Assembly: GCF_001723175.1 (NCBI RefSeq) | Contig: NC_064655.1 | Span: 2,108,001 to 2,172,000 of the forward strand | DNA: 64,000 bases | From: Penicillium oxalicum | Taxonomy: Eukaryota; Ascomycota; Eurotiomycetes; Eurotiales; Aspergillaceae | Direction of reading: 5' to 3' | Shown: positions 11,716 through 22,878 of the stretch, in pieces | How the letters are laid out: every line of letters begins with the position of its first letter | Position numbering within the stretch: position 1 is the first letter of the stretch | The notes under the pieces: generated by a model | What the model was told of the DNA's origin: nothing | Seen by the model: only the letters and a program-made list of their open reading frames with translations | Database searches by the model: none | Translations under genes and position numbers: made by a program

Positions 11716-13269
11716 ATGGCGTCCACCTGCAGCACCCCCCGAAGTCCAAGTTTGGTCAGCAACCCGTTCAAAGCAACTTCACCCAAATCACTTGCTTGGC
11801 TCTCGCTCTTGAAACGCAGCGGGCAGCATCTACGCCGATCCAGCAAAGATGAGAACCAATATTCGGGTACGCGGTCTCTGTCGACCTCGCCGACCGACAA
11901 GGCCAGTCCCCCTCAGCATATCGAAGGCGTCCCGTCATCACCAGATCAAGCCGTCTTGACAGGCACCTCCCCAACGAGAACGAGAACACTCCCCGTAGTC
12001 ACCGAGCCCCCGGTCTCCATCTTGAAAAAGAATAATGCCTTTGACCTGGATTCGATCATCTGGGATGATTCCTCCCGGGACCGCCAGAATATGCGACACT
12101 CGGTCGATCTCGACGATGCCATTGCTCGACTCCTGCTCGCCGGGTCGTCCAAACCATCCAAGAGTGTCTGTCTCAGCAACGCCGAAATCGTCGGCATCTG
12201 CTCCTCGGCACGGAACATCCTCCTCTCTCAACCCATCTTGCTCGAATTGAACGCCCCCATTCAAATCGTCGGCGACCTGCACGGCCAATTCCCGGACCTC
12301 CTCCGCCTCTTCGACACCTGCGGCTACCCACCATCCACCAACTATCTCTTCCTTGGCGACTATGTCGATCGTGGCAAGCAAAGTCTCGAGACGATGCTGC
12401 TGTTACTGTGCTTCAAGCTCAAGTACCCCGAGAATTTCTTTATCCTCCGCGGCAACCATGAATGCGCCAATATCACCCGCATCTATGGCTTCCACGATGA
12501 ATGCAAGCGTCGTTGTAATATCAAGATTTGGAAAACCTTTACTGATGTGTTCAACTGTCTCCCAATCGCGGCCATTGTGGCCGAGAAGATCTTCTGCGTC
12601 CACGGAGGCTTGTCCCCGAACCTGACGGATATGGATGATATTCGCAAGATCTCGCGACCGGTCGAAGTCCCCGAGTATGGGCTCTTGAACGATCTACTCT
12701 GGAGTGACCCGGCGAATATCCGCGACTGGGGTCCCAATGATGACCGTGGTGTGAGCTGGTGTTTTGGCAAGCAGCCGATTGTCAATTTCTTGAAACATCA
12801 TGACCTGGATCTGGTCTGTCGGTCGCATATGGTGGTGGAAGGGGGGTATGAATTCTTTGGGAATAAGTCCTTGGTGACGATCTTTTCTGCTCCAAATGTA
12901 AGTCCTCTCTCTCTCTCTCTCTCTCGTGCACTTGCCCTCGCCTTGACCCCGAGTCTTTTTTGTACATTTTCTTCTCTCTTTTCTCTTTGTGTTTGATTTT
13001 TGATTTTTGATCTTCGGTTTTGTGTCTTTTTTTGGTATCCCTGTCGTACTCGCCATCCATACATGGTGACGTCACTGTCCAATCCACTGCAGAACCGTCG
13101 GCTGATCTTGGGGTAGTATTGCGGGGAATTTGACAACTGTGGCGCCAGCATGTCCGTGTCGGCGGATTTGATGTGCAATTTCAACCTGATTCGACCTTTT
13201 AATCAGAAAAAGGTCGATCAGCAGATGAAGAGGGCGAGGGAGTCGACCAAGACGGAGAAGGCCTTGTAA
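11716..13269 (+). CDS. Ser/Thr protein phosphatase, divergent PP1/PPZ type
   Basis: Metal-dependent Ser/Thr phosphatase of the PPP family, closest in pattern to PP1/PPZ. Exons are 11716-12897 and 13117-13269, with an intron GTAAGT...GTAG in phase 0; the protein has 444 residues. A Ser-rich N-terminal extension of about 155 residues precedes the catalytic core, as in PPZ enzymes, which act in salt tolerance and wall integrity. All metal and catalytic motifs are present: GDLHGQ (about residue 186), GDYVDRG (214), RGNHEC (about 245), HGGLSP (296) and SAPN-YCGEFDN spanning the intron. The core departs from PP1 in places, for example [13 protein letters not shown] and FDNCGASMS. The ATG at 11716 is the first in frame; the frame continues upstream without a Met. 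The end is uncertain: the TAA at 13267 overlaps a good donor (GTAAGA at 13266), and splicing to 13416 would end the protein at 13440 with 451 residues. The intron holds a CT microsatellite. Confidence 0.88.
12905..12924. repeat. CT dinucleotide microsatellite in an intron
   Basis: Pure (CT)n tract just after the donor site of the phosphatase intron (12898-13116). Confidence 0.95.
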
Positions 13270-13440
13270 GAATCCAATTTCCCCATTCCTTCCTCCGCGA
13301 GGCCAGAGGGGAAACTCTGTGCCGAGTAGGATACAGAAACTGGGGACGTGCAAGATTGTCCCAATTTTGTGCAGAAATGACTAACATTTTCTTGTTTTTC
13401 TTGCGCTCTCGGCAGGCTTCGTCAAGTATCCTGGAATTGA

Positions 13441-14479
13441 AAAGATTCCTCTTTTTTTCTTTTCTTTTCTTTTCTTCTCTTTATTTTTTTTAGGGGACAA
13501 GAAAAGAAAGAGAGAGATGCATTTTGTACGAGATTACGATTTTACTATATTCATCACTACCGTGTACCACTTCGGGTGATGAAGCCCCGGGGTAGGGATT
13601 TGTGGGAATGGAAACTGAGAATGGCCTGGACTTTGAAGACCTGCAAGGTCACTCACTTTGATATGAATTCATATTATTCGGAAAGCCCCTAGGGAAGTTG
13701 GATGGCACCTAGGTATCCTTCGGACACTCAGGCGGAGGCCCTACCTCATGTCTTTTCACTATCCATATCGAGGGCTTTACGCTCGGGCACCTGCATATTA
13801 AGAGTCCTCAATCAGAATAAAGTGACAGTGCTCAACTTGAAGCGACACTCATATCAACAACCTCTATATATCCAAAAACCACTCGTGTCTGCACTTAAAG
13901 AATGCTCCCATTTTCAAAGATGGCAGTGTGTGAATAAATCGAAGAACAAGTCCTTCGGCACAAAGGTACATAAACGGGAACGATATCCCTCAAATTTGGG
14001 GATTTTCCATGTTATCTCTCAGTATTCATTACGCACCTCAGGAAGCCTCCCCCCCCCCCCCAAAAAAATAAAAGTCCCTCATGCCCGAGCGACTTAGAGT
14101 GGATGGAACCCGCTGAACCAGACAGAAGAACTCTTGGAACTTTGACTGAAAATTAAAGATTGACGATTCCCGTCACGATCTACAAAGCTTCTTCCCCCTG
14201 CCAGGTTTTCCATTTCTCCTTATTTTTTCCAAAGGTAGTTAGATTTTCCTTCCTCTCCCTCCCTACCACAAGATCAAAATCAATTCCCAAAATCTCAAGC
14301 TTCCATTTCATAAATTCATCATCATCAATATACTCCAAGCTCAATCTTAGTAGAGAATCGCACAAGAGACTACCTCGTCACAACCCCATACTGAAAAACA
14401 AAAGAAAAAGCAACATATCCAAAGAGTCACGCATCACAAGTAGACAAGAATTGATAGCTAGCTAATTGAGCGCGCTCGG
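13441..14479. other. Intergenic, no gene recognised
   Basis: About 1 kb between convergent genes. It starts with a T/C-rich stretch likely to be 3' UTR of the phosphatase gene and includes a C run followed by an A run near 14050. The short ORFs here show no domain. Confidence 0.55.
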
Positions 14480-14745
14480 TCACGCAAAAACACTCCTCCT
14501 CCCATTCATAGATGAGGAACGCGACGTTTGATACCCGTGTCGCATGGAGGGTGATAAGAGATGATGAGTCGGTGATGATGGTTGCGGCTCAAGTATGCGT
14601 GTTGAGACGGGGAGTTGAAAGTGTTTAGTGATGTTCAGATAGTCACTCGGGAAATGGTCTCCTTGTGGAGGTTCGTTGAGGATGTTGACCGTAGCAGGGA
14701 CTTGGTTGGTTGCGGGTGGAGGTGGATTTGTAGAGTGTAGTTCTT

Positions 14746-15369
14746 TTATTGTCGGATTGGTTGGAATGAGGTAAGCTTTTTTTTTCTTTTTTTAGGGGGG
14801 GGTCGTGCAGAAGTGTCTGGCAATAAGAAAGAAAGAAAAGAAGAAGAAAAAAAGCAAAGAGAAAACAAATCATCCATAAACGTACCTGTTCGAGTTCCTC
14901 CTCCAATCTCACCATTCAAACCTGATCCCAAAACCAACAGTACCGGCTGCCCTTGTTCATCGCCCTCACTGCCATCACCACCACCACCAGCAGCTCCAGT
15001 TGTCACAACGCTCTCACCCATATCATCACTCCTCCTCCGACTCTTATTCCTCAAATCCCACCTCCTCTTCGACGGCGGCGGAATGCACTCCACACTCGGC
15101 TTTGCCGCCCCATTATACCGACCTCTCGAAGCGATTCCGGACCCCCAGCGAAGTCGAATCTCGTATCCTTCGCAGACGACGCCCTTGGATGTACAGTTTT
15201 GACATCCTGGGTGTGTCTCGTCGCAGTGGATTCGCTTGCGTTTACAGGTCCAGCAGCCTTTGTGGGAGCGGTGGCGGTTGTTGTGCGTGGGAGAAGTGGT
15301 GGAGGTAGAGCTGGAGGTAGAGGAGGAGTTGGATATTGAAATAGAGGTTTTTCGTAGACAGGGTGCCAT
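14746..15369 (-). CDS. Zn2Cys6 transcription factor, short or broken
   Basis: N-terminal part of a fungal Zn2Cys6 (Gal4-type) regulator. After a Ser/Thr-rich leader, the binuclear cluster has all six cysteines (residues 39, 42, 49, 56, 59, 66) in the form GCWTCKRKRIHCDE...CQNC...C, followed by GYEIRLRW. That pattern is typical of regulators with the fungal-specific domain 2, which usually run to 500 or more residues. Here the frame closes early. A good donor (GTACGT at 14885) and a pyrimidine-rich acceptor (TGCCAG ending 14817) define an intron, but the following exon reads through C8, A7 and A9 runs into a stop at 14746. Using another AG ending at 14776 gives a different, longer C-terminus ending at 14480. 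No effector domain is visible either way, so this may be a truncated gene, a pseudogene or a homopolymer error. The ATG at 15369 was chosen because the frame upstream lacks another Met. Confidence 0.65.
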   Translation of the reverse strand: MAPCLRKTSISISNSSSTSSSTSTTSPTHNNRHRSHKGCWTCKRKRIHCDETHPGCQNCTSKGVVCEGYEIRLRWGSGIASRGRYNGAAKPSVECIPPPSKRRWDLRNKSRRRSDDMGESVVTTGAAGGGGDGSEGDEQGQPVLLVLGSGLNGEIGGGTRTGTFMDDLFSLCFFSSSFLSFLLPDTSARPPPKKRKKKLTSFQPIRQ

Positions 15370-16447
15370 TCTCCTTTTTGGTGTGGATTTGATTTGAATA
15401 TGGTTGTTGGGGTGTCGCAAAGAAGGAGGTCAAAAAGTAAGAGAGAGAAGGTGAAGGTATGTGCGTAAGAGTGTAATGGACAGCGCTGATTTCCTTTTAT
15501 TCTTCTTTTTCTTATTCTCCCATTTTTTTCTCTCAAAGTGCTGCTTTATGATTTGGAATCTGATCTGCTTCATATATCTTCCTTTCTGCCTCCTTCACCG
15601 TCTGTAGTTATACACAATGTTGACTAGCGTGGATGTTGCCGCTGATTGGCCGAACAAACGTCTCAGTCACAAATAAATGGCGCGGTCTAAACCCGGTACG
15701 GGATTGTCTGTTGGACGGTAAAATCCCTCTCTTTCTCTTTCTCTCTCTTTCTCTCTATTTTTTTTTATCTTTGGCTGACCTTTTCTCTATATTTTCATTT
15801 GCACATGATGTGTGACTTGAAAGATCATGGATGGAGGGGGGGGGGGGGTGCAGGGCACGTGGTACTTAGGTGGTCGTAGATCATCGAGTGAGGGAATCCT
15901 CTCGAAGATCCATTGTAGGTGAGGTTATTAAGGCGGCGAGGTATATTACCAGGGAATTGAGCAATAGCTCTGAGATTTCACAAAATACTGGGATAGGCGG
16001 TAATGTAGGACGAGTTGTGTGCGGGTACTCAAGGGAGCAAAAAAAAAGAAAAGTAGAGGAAAGGTGTCGTCTTAATCGAATTTGACAAAGTGCTTGATTA
16101 TTTCTCGTGAAATCTTACCGATCCTTGCTAGGGATGTGCTAATCAGTGTGGAATGGAACCACGATCCCCATCTTCATGCCGTATCGTGAAGCGGGGGAAT
16201 TTGACATATTCAGGGCTACATAGTAAACATAAGCATAAATAAAGTCCTGTTTGTCAGTGAAATGCATACACTGGACCTGCGCTTGGATATTCTACGTCTT
16301 CGACTAAAATTTTCAAGATTCTCTTGGATCATTTACGGGAGACTTTCATTCAGAAACACCAGGCCGGATTCCATCCGTTTCAATCAAAAAGTGCGAGTCC
16401 CTTGCAAGCATCGATTTCATCATATGGCTATACATCACATACTTCAC
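15370..16447. other. Intergenic, no gene recognised
   Basis: About 1.1 kb that probably carries the promoter of the Zn2Cys6 gene (its left end) and the 3' region of the aldehyde dehydrogenase gene (its right end). It includes an imperfect CT tract near 15.73 kb and a 13-base G run at 15836-15848. Confidence 0.55.
15836..15848. repeat. Poly-G run (13 bases)
   Basis: Uninterrupted G run in intergenic DNA. Confidence 0.9.
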
Positions 16448-18172
16448 TCACAGCTTCGACTTCATATTGACATGAATCGCCTTGATATTTGAATAAGCGT
16501 CCAGGCCCGCCTCGCCAAGTTCCCGTCCAATGCCACTTTGCTTCACTCCTCCAAAGGGAATCCGCCAGTCGCTATCGTTGCTCGAGTTGATCCAGACCAT
16601 TCCGGCTTGGATCTTCTTTGCGACACGATGCGCACGAGTCAGATTGGTCGTGAACAGGGCACTGCCAAGACCATAAGTGGTATCGTTGGCCATCTCAATA
16701 GCTTGCTCCTCGGTGGAGAATCGTACAATGGCCACAAACGGTCCAAAGACTTCTTCCTGCCAGATACGCATACTCGGGGAAACGTCCGTGAAGATGGTTG
16801 GTTCCACAAAGAATCCCTTGCCATGACCGACCCCGCGGAAGGGTTTCCCACCGAGAGCAAGGGTCGCTTTCTCCGACTTGCCAATATCGACGTAGGACAT
16901 GATGCGATCGTACTGGGCCTGGGTCACCTGGGGACCCTGGAAGGTAGACTCGTCAAAGGGATCGCCCACTTTGGATACGGATTTCACCTGGGCTTTGAAT
17001 GCGGCGAGGAATTTGTCGTAGATCTGATCCTGAACCAGGATACGGGAGGTGGCCGTGCAGATCTGGCCTTGGTTATACATGATGCCGATATGCGCCCACT
17101 CGACCGCCTGGTCGAGGTCGGCATCATCAAAGACAATCAGAGGACTCTTGCCGCCGGTCTCCAGGGTGATGTTTTTGAGATTCACACTGGCCATTTTCAT
17201 GATCTGTTTGGCCGTTGCAGTACTGCCGGTGAATGCAATCTTGTCTACGTCCATGTGGGAGGCGAGAGCGGCACCTGCGATGGCCCCATGGCCATTGACA
17301 ATGTTCACAACGCCTGGGGGAAATCCAGCCTCCACGATGAGATTCGCCAAGAATAAAATGGACAGAGGAGTCTGCTCGGCGGGCTTGAGGACAACGGTAT
17401 TCCCGCAGGCCAAGGCAGGTCCGAGCTTCCAGGCGGCCATGGAAAGGGGGAAATTCCACCTAGATGATAGACAGAGCGTTCAGTAAGTTGTTTCTTTTTT
17501 TTGATTCTATCCAGCTAGGTCTCTTCCACCATGATTGATGATTCTCTGCTCGGGAGTTGCGTCCATCTAGGGGGGGCACTCACGGAATAATCTGACCACA
17601 GACACCGATTGGTTCGCGAACCGTATAGGCAAACTTGTCCGGTGTCGTTCCAATGACTTGACCAAAGACCTTGTCGGCATAACCGCTATAATAGCGAATG
17701 GTCTCTGCCGTCTCGGTCAAGTCATCATCTCGTGACACGGTGTATGGCTTTCCATTATCGCAGGTTTCAATAGTTGCGAGCGTCTCGCGATTGTCCTCAA
17801 TCAGCTGTGCCAGACGATTCATCAACTTGCCGCGCTCGGTTCCTGGCAGGTCTCGCCAGCTGGGATGATTCAAGGCCGCACGTGCAGCCTTGACGGCCGT
17901 GTCAATGTCTTGTGTGGACGCTGCGTATACGGAGGTGATGTCCTCTGCGGTTCTGCGTCGAGTTAGAAGGCGGCCATTTGGTTCGTTTTTTGTTTCCAGT
18001 CACCATGCGACATGTCCATCTTGAAGCAGAACTGAATCACCTACGCTGGGTTGACTGTGGTGATTTTTTTTCCATCCGAAGACTTGACCCATTCGTTGTT
18101 GATAAATAGCCCGATCGGCTGCGACCAGACGCGGCCGTTGGGGGCAGTCAACTGGACCGATAATGAAGACAT
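16448..18172 (-). CDS. Aldehyde dehydrogenase with peroxisomal PTS1 tail
   Basis: NAD(P)-dependent aldehyde dehydrogenase of 502 residues that oxidises aldehydes to acids. Exons (minus strand) are 18045-18172, 17584-17952 and 16448-17459, with introns GTAGGT...GCAG and GTGAGT...CTAG; phases agree. The order of family motifs is normal: N-terminal FINNEWVKSSDGKK, nucleotide-binding PWNFP and FTGST, catalytic base Glu266 in LETGGKSP, nucleophile Cys300 in NQGQICTA, then EEVFGPF and PFGGVKQSGIGRE. The protein ends in KSKL, a canonical type 1 peroxisomal signal, which is unusual for the bulk of fungal ALDH enzymes. The gene is transcribed away from a copper amine oxidase that ends in SRL. Together they suggest oxidation of amine-derived aldehydes in peroxisomes. 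The start at 18172 gives the expected N-terminus. The substrate is inferred from context only. Confidence 0.93.
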
Positions 18173-20034
18173 CTCGGGGAAGGCAGATGAATATGCACTG
18201 TGGGAGGAAGTAATTCAATCCTTTTCCACCAAATCTTTGAGAGAAAGATGCAGTGATTGTGATTGTAAATGCCAATTGACTAAGGACTCCCATCTTAAGG
18301 CCAGCGGCTGGCAGTTGTTGTCGCAAGGCTCACCAGCGATAAGATGTTCGGCACGACATGCCCAATAGGGTAAAGAGCGTTGTCGGGGGTGGAGAACTGG
18401 AGATACAATCGGAATCCACGCTGGGGCCGTGCCCGTCAAGCACCAAAGCTCCACTCGGCAACTGCAGGCCTCGGGGGGTTCGAGACTAGAGTGAAGAGGC
18501 TAGAGAGTTTAATTGTAATGGATCCAGCCAGATCATCCCCACGTCCTTGTACCTGATAGACCAGATAGACAAAGGCAATCCAGCGGGGAAATAGGCGAGG
18601 TGTTACGTACGATAAAATGACCATATTCAGTCAGTACTCTAAACCAGGTGTAGACTATGATGTAATGACAGTCCATTTGGACTCATGGCTTGATGGGAAT
18701 AGAGATGCTTGACTTTGGAAATAACCCGAGTCTCACGAAGTGTTTGTAGAGACGTCCATCCCCTGGTAATGCGTGGTCGAGCAAGCCTCCTTTTTGGCAC
18801 TTCAATTGTCACCGCGTCCTACACTTACCATGTTCTGTAGGTGCTATATCCTTGAGGAACGGCAGATACACTTGCAAGAAGAATCATCGATTCGGTGTGC
18901 GCTCCAGTGCCGCAGTGCCACATAGCACACTAATCCCAAAGAGGTAGGTCCACGCCCCGATAAGCAGATTGGCGTGGGCTGCAGCAAAAAGATAAGCAGG
19001 GCATCCTTTACCATAAGCAATCTTCTGTCGCACACCAAGGATAGTAGTGTGTTTCTGTCTTGGTGCTTATGAAAAAAAAATAATGGATTGCAATTCTTGA
19101 GGCTAGATTTCCAGCCTCTGCAAAGTGATCTCTGTGTCTCACCTACCGCTAATGTGGTGCAAAAAGTAGCCCGACATGGAGGTCAGGTCACGGGCTTTGG
19201 GAGCCGCCTTATCATCGACAGTCACGTGTTTTCCCCGCGAATTTGAGATAAGCTCGGGTCGTCGCCACTTGGCGTTCTCCCCGACCAAACTGAGAGAAAA
19301 GAGCGAGGAGATGATGGGAGCACTCCAGACGAGGCTGCTGCGGAGATAATCGCCAATAGGACCAGTACTGAGACTTGCGTATGGCGAGCAGGATGAAGCC
19401 AAGGACCGGAGTATTGCCATGCTTTTTTCTGTTACTCTGGTGCAGTTAATTAGCTAATGTCAGGCGGATAGACTCGTCTAATAGGGTCGACTTGCCCGAT
19501 CGGAATTGATGAGAAAAATACCCAAGACATGAAAGCCATCGGATGCGTCTGTACTACCAGCGACATGTTCGGCTGCTGGCTATTTGCTTGGTTTCCAAGC
19601 ATGATTGGATGTTGAGCCCGGAGGTAACCGATTCGCCTTTCACCGGCCACATAGAAGAAACCATGAGTGTGGGTAGGAAGCCCCTAGAATCAGGAGAGTG
19701 ACAAGAGGGCGTTCCATTAATGATCAACACCACCAATGGAATCTTTTTCCCACCGTGGATCTCACCCAAACACCCCCAAAGACAATCGGAAAGGTCAAGA
19801 CGCGTGCGAGTTTACAATAATCCACCGGAGGGGGCTATCGCGGCGAGACGAGCTCAACCACCGTTTTCCCCGGGCTCGACCCGATCGGGCAGGTCGATGC
19901 GGTCCCTATCGATCGTGAGCGACTGCCACACGCTGAGTATAAAGGCCGACTGGATTACGTCCCTGTACATGGGTTGAATTTCTTCCAAGATCAACTTTCC
20001 CCACGATTCACTTCTTTGGAATCATCTGTCCATC
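18173..20034. promoter_or_regulatory. Shared spacer between ALDH and amine oxidase genes
   Basis: Divergent spacer of 1.86 kb. It holds five GATAAG core sites (18338-18343, 18959-18964, 18991-18996, 19208-19213 on the minus strand, 19247-19252) and an AGATAA at 19344. GATA factors such as AreA bind HGATAR sites in nitrogen-catabolic promoters. A TATAAA box lies at 19938-19943, 92 bp before the amine oxidase ATG. Several short frames remain open on the minus strand between 18.4 and 19.7 kb, one strongly hydrophobic, but I could not join them into a gene. Regulation by nitrogen source is inferred. Confidence 0.45.
19938..19944 (+). promoter_or_regulatory. TATA box of the amine oxidase gene
   Basis: TATAAAG about 97 bp upstream of the ATG at 20035, a usual distance for a fungal core promoter. 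Confidence 0.5.
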
Positions 20035-22267
20035 ATGGCTGCCCCCGATACTACTTCTATTCCCGGTTATACCATCTTCCGGGAGACCGACTATGACAGT
20101 GTGGCCGCTGCCGCCATGCTTCCACAAAACACTCCTCACCCACTGGGTATGCAATGATTCCCCACCATAAGCACTGTTCCTGGCTGGAGGTGTCCTCGAG
20201 AGCGCCTCTCACGCCTCACCTTCACCGAATGTTGGACGATCGGTATACTGACTGATCCCTTTGGGTGTACCAGACCAGCTTAGTATTCGGGAAATTCCCG
20301 ATGCAGCTCAGATTATCCGTGATCACTTGAGCCCACGGACCGTCAAATTTAATTGCATCACCTTGCGCGAGCCGACCAAGGCCGAATACCAGGCTTTTCG
20401 TGCGGGTAAGATTCCTGCCCCGGATCGTCGGGCGTTTGCCATCGTTATCGAGCGCGAGAGCCAGCAGGTCTCCGAGTTGGTGGTGAACTTGAAAACCAAA
20501 AAGGTCGAAATCTACAAGCACGTCAAGGATGTTATGCCCACTTTGACGCTGGAAGATTTGGACATTATGGAGCGGGTCGCCCGTCAGGATCCTCGTGTCG
20601 CTCGCGCCTGCGAGGAGATTGGCATCACGGATATGAGCAAGGTCTACTTCGATGCCTGGGCAATTGGTATTGACGAGCGGTGGGGCTTTGAGCGCCGTCT
20701 ACAGCAGGGTCTGGCCTACTACCGAGCATCGGAGTTTGACAACCAATATGCTCACCCTCTGGATTTCAATGTCATCGTCGACACCGAGACGGAGGAGGTG
20801 CTCAGCGTTGACGTGCGCCTGGTGAATGGCGAGCGTACCCCGATCCCGCTGCAGGAACACAACTACCTGCCTGAGTTCATCGGCGATGGGTACATCCATG
20901 ACCGTCTCAAGCCCATTGATATCATCCAGCCCCAGGGTGTCTCTTTCAAGGTCCGTGGCAATGAGTTGACCTGGGCCAACTACAAGATGCACATTGGCTT
21001 CAACTATCGGGAGGGCATCGTCATCTCGGATGTGCGTACTCACGACATGTACGAGAACCGCGAGCGCACCCTCTTCAACCGTATCTCCGTCGTGGAGATG
21101 GTTGTACCTTACGGCTGCCCCGAGGGCCCTCATCACAAGAAGCACGCCTTTGATGTCGGCGAGTACGGCACCGGTCTGATGACCAATTCCCTCAAGCTAG
21201 GCTGTGACTGCAAGGGTGTCATTCACTACATGGACGGTGTCGTCTCGACCGCCAAGGGTGAGGCAGCCGTGATCAAGAACGCCATCTGCATTCACGAGGA
21301 AGACAATGGGCTGCTGTACAAGCACACCGACTACCGCGATGGTACTGTGATCTCGGCACGCGATCGCAAGCTCATCATCTCACAGATCATCACGGCCGCC
21401 AACTACGAGTACGGCTTCTACCACATCTTCTCCCTGGACGGTACCTACAAGCTTGAAATGAAGCTGACGGGTATGCTCAACACCTACTCCCTTCACTCCT
21501 CCGAAGAGGCCGCCCCTTACGGCACCCAGGTGGCGCCTCAAGTCACTGCACACAACCATCAACACATCTTTTCCCTCCGCATCGATCCAGAAATCGACGG
21601 GCCCAACAACACCGTCGTCCAGAGCGACGCTGTCTCCGCCGACCACGCCGTGGGCTCTCCCGAGAACCCATATGGTAACGCCTTTTTGTGCAAAAAGACC
21701 CCTCTCCGCACATCCCTCGAAGGTGCGGCCGACTACTGCTACGAGACCCAGCGCTCTTGGGACATCATCAACCCGAACCGAATCAATCCCATGGCAAAGA
21801 AGCCCGTTGGATACAAGATCATCAACAACAACTGCCCCCCACTGCTCGCCAAGCCCGGTAGCACCGTGTACAAGCGTGCCGGGTTTGCGCGCAAACCGCT
21901 GTGGGTCACTCCGTACAAGGACTATGAGCTGTTCCCTGCAGGAGACTATGTATGTCAGTCCCAGGGCGAGGAAGGTCACCCACACAACTCAACCATCGTG
22001 GATTGGGCCAAGCGCAATGAGAATATCGAGAATACCGATATCGTCTGCTACTTGCAGTTTGGCCTGACGCACTTCCCTCGCACGGAGGATTTCCCCGTCA
22101 TGCCTGCTGAGCCGGTGAGCATCATGCTTCGCGCGTCAAACTTTTCCGTGAAGAATCCCGGTCTGTGGGTCCCTCCCTCGGCTATCTGTGTCGATACGCA
22201 GTCCAAAAATGCATTCTCTTCGTCTTGCTGTGCTGCCAATGCACCCGCTAGCTCGTCGAGACTGTAA
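20035..22267 (+). CDS. Copper amine oxidase, probably peroxisomal
   Basis: Topaquinone-dependent copper amine oxidase of 701 residues, which converts primary amines to aldehydes with release of ammonia and hydrogen peroxide. Exons are 20035-20146 and 20274-22267 (intron GTATGC...CCAG, phase 1). The cofactor-forming tyrosine is Tyr415 in the NYEY motif. Copper ligands fit His466 and His468 (HNHQHIF) and His637 (LTHFPRTEDFPVMP). The conserved acidic motif AFDVGEYG, expected to hold the catalytic base, is present. The C-terminus is SSSRL; SRL is an accepted PTS1 variant, so import into peroxisomes is likely, as known for amine oxidase of methylotrophic yeasts. Catalase there would remove the peroxide. 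The divergent ALDH gene can take the aldehyde further. Ammonia release and GATAAG sites fit a nitrogen-scavenging role. Which amine is used cannot be read from sequence. Confidence 0.95.
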
Positions 22268-22878
22268 TGTATGAATCACTCGAGGTGTTGGGAGCATGGG
22301 GTTCTCCGTGGGCTTGATTTGCCAGGCGGCACTTGTGTATATAAGTTTCTTTCTTCTTTTTCTTTCTCCTGTTCTTTTCTCATGATACCATTTAGTCTTT
22401 TGACGACATGTACGAAATGAAATATTACTTATCATTCAAATTTTGTCTCTTTACCAGTAAGCGTTTATAAGAGATGAAGAGAATAGTGTTATGATCCTAT
22501 AACATGCGAATTAGTTTTCGAGGACGAAGCAAAATTTCCCAAGAACTATGCAGCCCTTCCATCAATGGAAAGGATGTGCTGAGACTTTTCGGATTTCTTT
22601 CTCAGCCTTGAGTGTTTTACTACCTCGGGAGGGTTGTATCGTATCCATAATGAGATTTGCTCAATTCCCCCGTTTTGATTGCTCATCACAGGGGAGGCAT
22701 ATGTATGTTGTGGGTAGAATAAAAGGCTAGATGATTTAGTCTATTTGGTACATCTGTCTCTTCAGGCATGTGCCAGATGCCATATGCCGTGTGACCGGCA
22801 TAGAAAACAAACGCTCTTCTTTGTTCCTACTCTTCGGTTCTTGACTCGTCTTCTCCTCTCCACATAATATTCCCGCTG
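22268..22878. other. Intergenic, no gene recognised
   Basis: About 600 bp between two genes on the same strand. It is AT-rich and presumably contains the 3' UTR of the amine oxidase gene and the promoter of the BTB gene. Confidence 0.55.

Noticed and set aside
16538..17356. 272-codon plus-strand frame opposite the aldehyde dehydrogenase gene
   Set aside because: Antisense shadow of a gene with intact catalytic motifs.
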